DNA of 6,692 nt from Deltaproteobacteria bacterium (GTDB lineage: Bacteria; Desulfobacterota; Desulfuromonadia; Desulfuromonadales; JAAYDE01). Numbering within the stretch: position 1 is the first letter of the stretch; every line of letters begins with the position of its first letter. The position numbers were made by a program, and so were the translations under genes. This document shows, one piece after another, positions 1-5,946 of the stretch. The notes beneath the pieces are model-generated. The model worked only from the letters and a program-made list of their open reading frames with translations. It made no database searches and had not been told where the DNA came from. Where the stretch lies: contig JAFPZV010000167.1 in NCBI GenBank assembly GCA_017417085.1, positions 1-6,692 on the forward strand, written 5' to 3'.

Positions 1-194
1 AGATCAACCTGGTTGTCAACACGCCGGCCGGAAAGGTCAGTGCCTATGACGATTCCTATATCCGCAAGGCGGCCATCAAGTACAAGGTAACCTACATCAC
101 CACCACCGCCGCCGCCATTGCCGCCGCCAAGGGAATCGCCGCCCGCCGGCAGGGGAAAGAGAAGATCCGCAGCCTGCAGGAGTATCATCGCTAA
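1..194 (+). CDS. carB: Carbamoyl-phosphate synthase large subunit, C-terminal end (partial, 5' end outside window)
   Basis: The reading frame starts at base 3 and gives 63 residues before the TAA at 192-194. The peptide begins INLVVNTPAGK, continues with DDSYIRKAAIKYKV and YITTTAAAIAAAKGI, and ends in SLQEYHR. This is the typical tail of CarB: the MGS-like allosteric domain, with the conserved NTP.G and DDSYIRKAAI segments and the SLQEYH ending. CarB makes carbamoyl phosphate from bicarbonate, glutamine-derived ammonia and two ATP, in the cytoplasm, for pyrimidine and arginine synthesis; the C-terminal domain is where UMP inhibits and ornithine activates in E. coli. Only about 6% of a roughly 1,070-residue protein is visible, so nothing can be said about the catalytic part. 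The stop codon lies 17 bp before opgG, with no room for a hairpin terminator, so read-through into opgG is likely. Confidence 0.93.
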   Translation, partial: INLVVNTPAGKVSAYDDSYIRKAAIKYKVTYITTTAAAIAAAKGIAARRQGKEKIRSLQEYHR

Positions 195-197
195 AAC

Positions 198-203
198 GAA
201 GAG
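198..203 (+). promoter_or_regulatory. Ribosome binding site of opgG
   Basis: GAAGAG lies 8 nt before the ATG at 212 and 17 nt before the next in-frame ATG at 221. This favours the upstream start, which adds three residues (MVS) to the signal peptide. The site starts 3 nt after the carB stop, consistent with translation from a shared mRNA. Confidence 0.5.
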
Positions 204-211
204 CAGCAAAG

Positions 212-2098
212 ATGGTATCCATGAAAAAGCTTTTGTTTGTTTTGACAAGCCTGATGATGTTGCCACTGGCGCAGCTTCACGCCAAAGCGCCGGTGGCGGC
301 ATCCGGCAGTGTTGCCGCCGCCCCCGCGCAGGCGCCGAATGCGCCATCCCCATCGGAGGAAAAGGCATCCATCCAGGAAGCGGGTGCAGCGCCACAGGGA
401 GGAAAGGAAGCGTCCGGACCGGAAAAGGCCGGAGAAGCTTCGTCCACGGAAAACCGGCCCGCACAGACAGCTACCACGGAACCGCAACCAGCGGAAAACG
501 TTCCCGCCGCTTCCGAAGGCGGGGCGTCCGCTTCTCCGGAACATCAGGCGCCGGCGACTTTCGTCGGAGAGACACAGCCCACATCGCCTGCCAACGATCA
601 GGAGTCCGCGCCAACAGCCAAAGAAAAGGTCTTTTCTTTCGACAAACTGCTGGATATCGCGCAAAAACTGGCCGCCTTCCCCTACCGTTCCACTTCGGAA
701 CCGGTGCCGGATTTCCTGCGGAAAATGGATTTCGACGCCTGGCGCGACATCCGCTTTCGTCCCGAAGAGGCACTGTGGAAAGGCCAAGGGCTTCCCTTTG
801 AAATCCAGTTTTTTCATCCGGGCTTTCACTACGATCGCCGCGTCCGAATCAACATTTTTGACGAAAATGAGGTGATCCCGCTCCGGGGACTCAAGACCAT
901 GTTCGACTACGGGAAAAATGCCTTTGCCCCGCAGGTCCCCGAGGAAATCGGATTTGCCGGATTCCGTATCCACGGCCCGATCAAGAGCGAACAGTACTTC
1001 GACGAAATCGCGGTTTTTCTGGGAGCCAGCTATCTGCGCGCCATCGGGCGTTCCCACCGCTACGGGATGCTGGCCCGCGGTCTGGCTGTTGCCACCGCCA
1101 CTCCGGAAGGCGAGGAATTTCCGTGGTTCAGGGAATTCTGGATTGAAAAGCCGGTCGCCGGCCAAAAATATTTGCAGGTGTATGCCCTGCTGGACAGTCC
1201 GCGCATCACCGGCGCCTATGCCTACAAGATCTTTCCCGGCGAAGAAACCGTCATGGAGGTCCGGAGTGTGGTGATACCGCGCACCACTATTGGCAAGGTG
1301 GGCATCGCGCCGCTCAACAGCATGTTCTTCATCGGCGAAAACAGCGGCTCCCGCAAGTTTGACGATTTCCGTCCGGAAGTGCATGATTCGGACGGCCTGC
1401 AGGTCTTTTTCAACAACGGCGAATGGCTGTGGCGGCCCCTGCAAAATCCCGCAGCCCTTCAGCTCAACAGTTTTTCCGCGCCGGATGTCCGGGGCTTTGG
1501 TCTTGTGCAGCGCGACCGGAACTTTGCCAACTACCAGGATCTGGAGGCACATTACGAAATCCGTCCCGGCACCTGGGTAGAGCCCCTGAACGCATGGGGC
1601 CCCGGCCGCCTGGAACTGGTACAGATCCCCACGATCGACGACATTCACGACAACATCGTGGCCTACTGGATTCCGGAACAGGCACTGGCACCACATCAGC
1701 GCCACAGCTTCGACTACCGGCTGCGCTGGCTGGATGCGGAACGGGTGCTGCCGCCGACGGGATATGTTGTCGCCACACGGATCGGCAAGGATCCCAACTG
1801 CGACAACGCCAAAATCTTTGTGCTGGATTTTGAAGGCGAAACGCTGCGGGCATTGCCGCCGGATACCGAACTCACACCGGATGTCTGGGCCGGCGAAGGC
1901 GGAAAGATCCTGGAGTGTCAGACTTTTCGCAACCCGGTTACCGGCGGCTGGAGGCTGACGCTGAGTGTCAAAATGGATGAAACGTCCAAACTGGCGCATA
2001 TTCTGCCAGACAAACGTCCGCCTTTGGAACTGCGGGCCGTTCTGAAGCATGGCCAGGACATCGTCAGCGAAACCTGGAGCTACGCCTTTAAACCGTAA
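212..2098 (+). CDS. opgG: Periplasmic glucan biosynthesis protein OpgG (MdoG family, GH186) with a long N-terminal linker
   Basis: This 628-residue protein works in the periplasm on osmoregulated periplasmic glucan made by OpgH. Residues 1-24 are a Sec signal peptide: MKK, then a hydrophobic core, then a likely cut after LHA. Residues 25-140 form a Pro/Ala/Glu/Ser/Thr-rich, probably disordered linker. Residues 141-628 are a full MdoG domain, about the size of mature E. coli OpgG, which as I recall it starts directly after its signal peptide. Landmarks are LGASYLRAIG (270-279), REFWIEKP (307-314), YALLDSPR (324-331), FRPEVHDSDGL (386-396), NIVAYW (481-486), NPVTGGWRL (574-582) and ETWSYAFKP (620-628). 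D392 and D480 fall where the catalytic Asp pair of E. coli OpgD (D300/D388) should be, with the same 88-residue spacing. The start at 212 has GAAGAG at 198-203; the ATG at 221 is a weaker alternative. OpgD is the alternative name, but adjacency to opgH favours OpgG. Confidence 0.93.
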   Translation: MVSMKKLLFVLTSLMMLPLAQLHAKAPVAASGSVAAAPAQAPNAPSPSEEKASIQEAGAAPQGGKEASGPEKAGEASSTENRPAQTATTEPQPAENVPAASEGGASASPEHQAPATFVGETQPTSPANDQESAPTAKEKVFSFDKLLDIAQKLAAFPYRSTSEPVPDFLRKMDFDAWRDIRFRPEEALWKGQGLPFEIQFFHPGFHYDRRVRINIFDENEVIPLRGLKTMFDYGKNAFAPQVPEEIGFAGFRIHGPIKSEQYFDEIAVFLGASYLRAIGRSHRYGMLARGLAVATATPEGEEFPWFREFWIEKPVAGQKYLQVYALLDSPRITGAYAYKIFPGEETVMEVRSVVIPRTTIGKVGIAPLNSMFFIGENSGSRKFDDFRPEVHDSDGLQVFFNNGEWLWRPLQNPAALQLNSFSAPDVRGFGLVQRDRNFANYQDLEAHYEIRPGTWVEPLNAWGPGRLELVQIPTIDDIHDNIVAYWIPEQALAPHQRHSFDYRLRWLDAERVLPPTGYVVATRIGKDPNCDNAKIFVLDFEGETLRALPPDTELTPDVWAGEGGKILECQTFRNPVTGGWRLTLSVKMDETSKLAHILPDKRPPLELRAVLKHGQDIVSETWSYAFKP

Positions 2099-2138
2099 AT
2101 ACAAAAAACCCAAACCGCCATAACGGGTATTTGCCGCC

Positions 2139-4610
2139 ATGACGTTCAAACAAAAAGATCCTTTGGAACAGGCAGGACGACGGCTCATGCGCTACCTGCA
2201 TGAGCTGCCGCTTTCCGAATCGCGCCGTCTGGAAATCGCCTCCAGTGTCATGCAGGAACTGCAGCACATGCCACCTTCACCGGAAAGTTCTCCCGGGGCG
2301 CAGGCGATGCGCATACTGCGCGCCCGGCTGGACAAACTGCCGTTTGACCCGGTGCCGGCAGCACTGCCCGCAATGGTGCGGGGGCACATGACACCGGAGG
2401 AGATGGATCGCCGTCCGTGGTGGACGGCGGTTTCACGTTTTCTGCAGCGGCTGAAAAAAAAGCTGGGATTCAAGGTAAGTTCCACCGATCCGCTTGCCCG
2501 GTTTCGCACACCACGCACGGAGCATGAATTCTTCAACGAGCCGTGGTGCCGCGTCGCCCTGTTCCGGCGTATCATTCTTGCGATACTGGTCATCGGTCCC
2601 GCGCTGATTGCCGGACCGGTCTTTTCCACCATTTTGCCCCAAAAAGGCTCAACCGTTCTGGAAATAATACTGATCGCCGTCTTTGTGCTGCTCCTTGCCT
2701 GGATCTCCATTGGATTCTGGACGGCCATGCTGGGCTTTGCCACTCTGGTGCGCCACTTTGACCGGATGATACTCACCCGCGTCGCCGAAAAGGAGACCGT
2801 CATCCGCCCCAACGTGAAAACCGCCATTTTGTTTCCGGTCTGCAGGGAAGACATGGGAAGGGTCTGCGCCGGAATCGCCGCGACCTGGCGCTCGCTGGAA
2901 CGTGCCGGTCAACGCGAAGGCTTCGACATTTTCATTCTCAGCGACACCAGCCAGCCGGATGCTTGGGTCGAGGAGGAAATCGCCTGGAAGCATCTCTGCC
3001 AGGCCCTGCAGGCCGAGGGAAAAATCTTTTACCGGAGACGCCGCATCAACCTGAAGCGCAAGAGCGGCAACGTGGCCGATTTCTGCCGCCGTTTCGGAAA
3101 GAGCTATACCTACATGGTGGTTATGGACGCCGACAGCGTCATGTCCGGGGAAACCCTCAAACAGATGGTCATTACCATGGAGCATCAGCGCCGTGTCGGC
3201 ATTCTGCAGACAGCGCCGGCGGTCACCGGACGCGAGACGCTGCTGGCCAGGGTACAGCAGTTCTGCAACCGCGCCTACGGTCCCATGTTTGCCGCCGGAC
3301 TGCACAGCATGCAGCTGGGCGACGCCCAGTTCTGGGGGCACAACGCCATTATCCGTATCAAACCCTTCATGGAACACTGCGCCCTGCCCCGGCTTCCCGG
3401 CAAACCGCCGCTGGGCGGCGACATCATGAGCCACGACTTCATGGAATCCGCCCTGATGCGCCGCGCGGGCTGGGGCGTATGGCTTGCCTTCAACCTTCCC
3501 GGCAGCTATGAGGAAACGCCGCCAACCCTGCTGGCAGAACTGAAACGGGACCGCCGCTGGTGCACGGGCAACCTGCAGCATCTGCGGCTGGTCTTTACCC
3601 GCGGACTGTTTCCCACGCACCGGGTGCTGTTCCTGAACGGCGCGATGAGTTATATTTCCGCCTTCCTGTGGTTTTTGCTGCTGCTGCTTTCCACCACGGA
3701 GGCGATTCTCATGGCCGTGCGCAAGCCGGTCTACTTCCCCACAACGCCTTCGCTCTTTCCGCACTGGCCGGTCTGGGATCCCTCATGGCCGCTGGCACTG
3801 CTGGCCTTCACCGCCGCGCTGCTGTTCCTTCCCAAATTCTTCAGCGCCGGGCTCATTATCGCCCGGGGCCTTGCCAGGCGCTATGGAGGCAGCATCCGCC
3901 TGCTGCTCAGCATCTTTGCCGAAATGATTGTCTCCACCCTGCTGGCCCCCATCCGCATGCTGTTTCACACCAAGTTCGTGTTCTTCATTCTGATGGGACG
4001 GCAATCCGGTTGGGGCAATCAGCAACGTGACGATCGCGGCACCTCCTGGAAAGAGGCCTTCCGTTTTCACTGGGCGGGAACCCTGTTCGCACTCGTCTGG
4101 GGCGGCGTACTCTATCTGCTCAATCCGGCGTTTTTCTTCTGGATTTCTCCCATAGTCGGTTCGCTGGTGCTGTCCATTCCCATCTCCGTATTCACCAGCC
4201 GGGCATCCTGGGGCAACCGCCTCCGCCGTTGGGGACTGTTCCTCACTCCGGAAGAAATCGATCCTCCTCGGGAACTGCGGGAGCTGGCCGAAAGCAACGA
4301 GCGTTTCGACCGGATTCCTTCCCCGCTTGATCTGCCGGAAGGCTCGGGCTTTATCAAGGCGGTGCTCCATCCGGAGATCAATGCCCTGCACCGGACGCTG
4401 CTCGCACGCCGTCCCGGCAAAAAGAGCCTGTTCCTGCGCGAGCATCGCGACGAACTGCTGAACAAGGCCCTGACGCTGGGGCCCGCAGCCCTGTCGGATC
4501 ACGAGAAAAACGAACTGCTCTGCGATACGGAGATGATGGAGAAACTGCACACAGTTTTATGGGAATTGCCGGAAGAGAAACTGGCTTCAAAGTGGCAGCT
4601 CTGTATCTGA
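2139..4610 (+). CDS. opgH: Glucan glucosyltransferase OpgH (MdoH), GT2 family inner-membrane enzyme
   Basis: The product polymerises glucose from UDP-glucose into the beta-1,2-linked backbone of osmoregulated periplasmic glucans and passes it across the inner membrane; the E. coli enzyme also needs acyl carrier protein. It has 823 residues against 847 in E. coli. An N-terminal cytoplasmic part (1-137) is followed by two membrane segments (about 139-167 and 175-205). The GT2 domain (about 225-500) has FILSDTS (265-271), the DxD motif DADS (330-333), HDFMESAL with the candidate base D433, and RDRRWCTGN (470-478) as the Q/RxxRW acceptor-site motif. At least five more hydrophobic segments follow (about 503-525, 549-575, 586-618, 645-664, 667-687), then a soluble tail. 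All GT2 motifs are intact. The ATG at 2139 has only GGG at 2125-2127, 11 nt away; an in-frame ATG at 2187 has AGGA 9 nt upstream and would give 807 residues. The gene follows opgG by 40 bp, surely as one operon. Confidence 0.96.
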   Translation: MTFKQKDPLEQAGRRLMRYLHELPLSESRRLEIASSVMQELQHMPPSPESSPGAQAMRILRARLDKLPFDPVPAALPAMVRGHMTPEEMDRRPWWTAVSRFLQRLKKKLGFKVSSTDPLARFRTPRTEHEFFNEPWCRVALFRRIILAILVIGPALIAGPVFSTILPQKGSTVLEIILIAVFVLLLAWISIGFWTAMLGFATLVRHFDRMILTRVAEKETVIRPNVKTAILFPVCREDMGRVCAGIAATWRSLERAGQREGFDIFILSDTSQPDAWVEEEIAWKHLCQALQAEGKIFYRRRRINLKRKSGNVADFCRRFGKSYTYMVVMDADSVMSGETLKQMVITMEHQRRVGILQTAPAVTGRETLLARVQQFCNRAYGPMFAAGLHSMQLGDAQFWGHNAIIRIKPFMEHCALPRLPGKPPLGGDIMSHDFMESALMRRAGWGVWLAFNLPGSYEETPPTLLAELKRDRRWCTGNLQHLRLVFTRGLFPTHRVLFLNGAMSYISAFLWFLLLLLSTTEAILMAVRKPVYFPTTPSLFPHWPVWDPSWPLALLAFTAALLFLPKFFSAGLIIARGLARRYGGSIRLLLSIFAEMIVSTLLAPIRMLFHTKFVFFILMGRQSGWGNQQRDDRGTSWKEAFRFHWAGTLFALVWGGVLYLLNPAFFFWISPIVGSLVLSIPISVFTSRASWGNRLRRWGLFLTPEEIDPPRELRELAESNERFDRIPSPLDLPEGSGFIKAVLHPEINALHRTLLARRPGKKSLFLREHRDELLNKALTLGPAALSDHEKNELLCDTEMMEKLHTVLWELPEEKLASKWQLCI

Positions 4611-4631
4611 GGGGAAAGGGTACTGCGGACA

Positions 4632-4655
4632 AGGCATGGATGCACATCCATGTTT
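4632..4655. terminator. Inverted repeat between convergent opgH and araC-type gene, possible weak terminator
   Basis: CATGGAT GCAC ATCCATG (4635-4652) forms a perfect 7-bp stem with a 4-nt loop, extendable by two G-T pairs and one A-T pair to 4632-4655. It is the only clear hairpin in the 78 bp between the two convergent stop codons (4611-4688), so its position suits a terminator for opgH, the regulator, or both. Only three T follow on the plus strand and no T-run follows on the minus strand, so intrinsic termination would be weak. Confidence 0.35.
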
Positions 4656-4688
4656 GCAGCATAAACGAACGGGCTTTGCGAAAAATGC

Positions 4689-5594
4689 CTAGCGTTTCAG
4701 CAGCGTCTTGATATCGCGCAGAGGCGGCGTTCCAAACAGCCGGCGATATTCGCGGGTGAACTGTGACTGGCTTTCATAGCCCACCTGAAAAGCGGCTGTC
4801 CCCGCATCATAACTTTCCTCCAGCATGAGCCGCCGCGCCTCGGTCAGGCGGAGCCGCTTCTGGTACTGCAGCGGGCTCATGGCGGTAAGCATGTGGAAGT
4901 GGTGGTACAAGGTGGAAACACCCATGCCAACTTCGAATGCCAGTTCCTCCACCTTCAGCGATTCCCGGTAATGCTTGCGTATCCATTCCACCACCCTGGC
5001 GATTCGGTTGCTCCGAGTGCCGGTGACAGCGATTTCCCGCAAATATTCACCCTGTTCACCCGTCAAAAGCCGGTATATAATTTCATGTTTGATGCCCCCG
5101 TAAAGCGCCGGGATATCCTCGGGCTGGTTCAACACCGCGACCAGCCGCGTGAAGGCATGCAGCAGATCTTCCGTTGCTTTTCCAGTCGTTATGCCACGCC
5201 CGCAAGATGATTTTATCGATGGAAATGCCAGCCCATGTTCGACCAGAATCTGGCGAACAACTTGCAGATCCAGTTTGAACCCCAAGGCTATGTAGGGATA
5301 TTCGGGAGAAGCATCCCGAAAACGGACGAGCACCGGCAATCCCGTGACAGAGACCAGCAAATAGTCTCCGCTGTTATAAACCAGCTCATCGTCACCCAAC
5401 AGTAAGGATTGACTTCCCTGAAGGACGACAGCAATAAGCGGTTCAGAGAGGAAAAACGTCCTCTCCCTCGGCTTGTCCTGGCGATACAGCACTACTTCCG
5501 GTACCGCCGTCAAATTGTAGCCCTGTTTGGGAACATATTTTTTTATCTGAGAGAGTAGTGCTTGCACTATCTTGTCGCGTTCTACAGATTCCAT
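4689..5594 (-). CDS. AraC-family transcriptional regulator (AraC_N type N-terminal domain plus C-terminal double HTH)
   Basis: The chosen product is 301 residues, starting at the ATG whose complement lies at 5592-5594 (MESVERDKIV). It has AGGA 10 nt upstream (5605-5608) and gives the usual length for this family. The open frame extends upstream to 5723, but those 43 residues are atypical and begin inside a noncoding duplication. Residues about 20-160 resemble the AraC_N (PF06719) cupin-like sensor domain (LIAVVLQGSQSLLLGDDE, then NSGDYLLVSVTGLP). Residues about 198-301 are the DNA-binding half: first HTH in LKVEELAFEVGMGVSTLYHH (from 213), and second HTH in FQVGYESQSQFTREYRRLFG (about 269-288). 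Such proteins usually activate nearby or divergent genes on binding a small effector; the effector here cannot be read from sequence. Its divergent neighbour is larC, and the shared upstream region holds a tandem duplication. The gene converges on opgH and is unlikely to be co-transcribed with it. Confidence 0.93.
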   Translation of the reverse strand: MESVERDKIVQALLSQIKKYVPKQGYNLTAVPEVVLYRQDKPRERTFFLSEPLIAVVLQGSQSLLLGDDELVYNSGDYLLVSVTGLPVLVRFRDASPEYPYIALGFKLDLQVVRQILVEHGLAFPSIKSSCGRGITTGKATEDLLHAFTRLVAVLNQPEDIPALYGGIKHEIIYRLLTGEQGEYLREIAVTGTRSNRIARVVEWIRKHYRESLKVEELAFEVGMGVSTLYHHFHMLTAMSPLQYQKRLRLTEARRLMLEESYDAGTAAFQVGYESQSQFTREYRRLFGTPPLRDIKTLLKR

Positions 5595-5645
5595 AGTTCG
5601 AGCATCCTGCCTACAGAGAAAAAAGCACTGAAAAGAACGACACAA

Positions 5646-5674
5646 ATTCTGAATAAAATCTGTTATTTGTACAA
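5646..5674 (-). promoter_or_regulatory. Candidate promoter of the AraC-type regulator gene
   Basis: Reading the minus strand, TTGTAC (5674-5669) and CAGAAT (5651-5646) are separated by 17 nt, matching the sigma70 consensus at 3/6 and 4/6. The predicted start of transcription would be near 5639, about 45 nt before the chosen ATG. The match is modest; position and AT-richness are the main support. Confidence 0.27.
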
Positions 5675-5677
5675 CCC

Positions 5678-5798
5678 TTTTATTTGATATCGGCAGAATC
5701 AGACAAAAGAACGGCAAGATCATGCTTATTCTTCAATATTCCGAAAGGCCCCTCTACGGTATAAAATCGCCGTTGCGGCCTTTTCAGTTCCGATACTT
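5678..5798 (+). repeat. Tandem duplication, copy 1 (araC-proximal)
   Basis: The unit runs from TTTTATTTGATATCGGCAG to TTCCGATACTT. It aligns with copy 2 at about 86% identity by hand count (13 mismatches and 4 single-base gaps in about 125 columns). Perfectly shared blocks are a 26-mer (5688-5713), ATCATGCTTATTCTTC (5719-5734), TACGGTATA (5755-5763) and TTCCGATACTT (5788-5798). The shared blocks are separated by short diverged stretches, the pattern expected if binding sites are kept while spacers drift. It has no plausible gene on either strand. Confidence 0.88.
5755..5779 (+). promoter_or_regulatory. Promoter-like core of copy 1 with small GC palindrome
   Basis: TACGGTATAAAAT contains TAAAAT (5762-5767), a 5/6 match to the -10 consensus, followed by GCCGTTGCGGC (5769-5779), an interrupted GCCG/CGGC palindrome. 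No good -35 hexamer is seen 16-18 nt upstream, so any promoter here would probably need an activator. Confidence 0.3.
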
Positions 5799-5801
5799 CC
5801 T

Positions 5802-5926
5802 TTTTATTTGTTATCGGCAGAATCAGACAAAAGAACGATAAAAATCATGCTTATTCTTCCATATTCCTAAAGAATCCTTCTTACGGTATACAATTGCCGC
5901 TGCGGCCCTTTTCAATTCCGATACTT
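5802..5926 (+). repeat. Tandem duplication, copy 2 (larC-proximal)
   Basis: The second copy is offset by 124 bp at its start and 128 bp at its end, because it carries four more bases. The perfectly shared 26-mer is at 5812-5837, ATCATGCTTATTCTTC at 5844-5859, TACGGTATA at 5882-5890 and TTCCGATACTT at 5916-5926. It ends 21 nt before the larC start codon, so transcription from its promoter-like core would give a leader of only about 45 nt. Confidence 0.88.
5882..5906 (+). promoter_or_regulatory. Candidate larC promoter core (copy 2) with small GC palindrome
   Basis: TACGGTATACAAT contains TACAAT (5889-5894), a 5/6 match to the -10 consensus, followed by the palindrome GCCGCTGCGGC (5896-5906), which would cover the predicted transcription start near 5901. 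The -35 position reads CCTAAA and is poor, suggesting activator dependence. The conserved 26-mer would be centred about 76 bp upstream of this start, a common location for AraC-type activator sites. Confidence 0.35.
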
Positions 5927-5934
5927 TTTTTAAC

Positions 5935-5940
5935 GAGGAG
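5935..5940 (+). promoter_or_regulatory. Strong ribosome binding site of larC
   Basis: GAGGAG lies 6 nt before the ATG at 5947, a near-consensus Shine-Dalgarno at good spacing. It fixes the larC start and is the strongest ribosome site in the window. Confidence 0.8.
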
Positions 5941-5946
5941 AGCACC

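Larger units (their letters stand above)
5595..5946. other. Divergent 352-bp intergenic control region between the araC-type gene and larC
   Basis: This is the only non-coding stretch above 300 bp in the window and is much richer in A and T than the flanking genes. It contains two tandem copies of a 124-128 bp unit (5678-5798 and 5802-5926), candidate promoters for both genes, and three copies of the 9-mer AAAAGAACG (5631-5639, 5705-5713, 5829-5837). I see no tRNA, no convincing riboswitch fold and no strong terminator hairpin in it. Confidence 0.8.

Noticed and set aside
191..2188. A 665-codon open frame on the minus strand covering all of opgG
   Set aside because: It mirrors a GC-rich, strongly biased coding frame on the other strand; its translation has no recognisable domain, while the plus-strand frame is a clear OpgG.
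2649..3764. A 371-codon open frame on the minus strand inside opgH, and a further one at 3783-4550
   Set aside because: Both are shadows of the opgH frame; the plus strand carries every GT2 motif and the antisense translations look like nothing known.
5595..5723. Upstream extension of the AraC-type protein by 43 residues to an ATG at 5723
   Set aside because: The added residues are atypical, begin inside the tandem duplication and lack a good ribosome site; the ATG at 5594 has AGGA at good spacing and gives the normal family length.
5790..5817. CCGATA and TATCGG inverted repeat across the junction of the two repeat copies
   Set aside because: Arms of six bases with a 16-nt loop could arise simply from joining the unit's ends; no support for a hairpin or an attachment site.
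5722..5841. A 39-codon open frame on the plus strand starting in copy 1 (MLILQYSERPLYGIK...)
   Set aside because: There is no convincing ribosome site, and the matching start in copy 2 stops after seven codons (MLILPYS), so the frame is not kept.
5896..5931. GC palindrome followed by a T-run, as a terminator or attenuator ahead of larC
   Set aside because: The stem is only four base pairs and the T-run is about 18 nt away, so no intrinsic terminator geometry exists.
5595..5946. Nickel/cobalt-sensing riboswitch in front of larC
   Set aside because: The predicted leader is only about 45 nt and I could not find the paired helices such an RNA would need.
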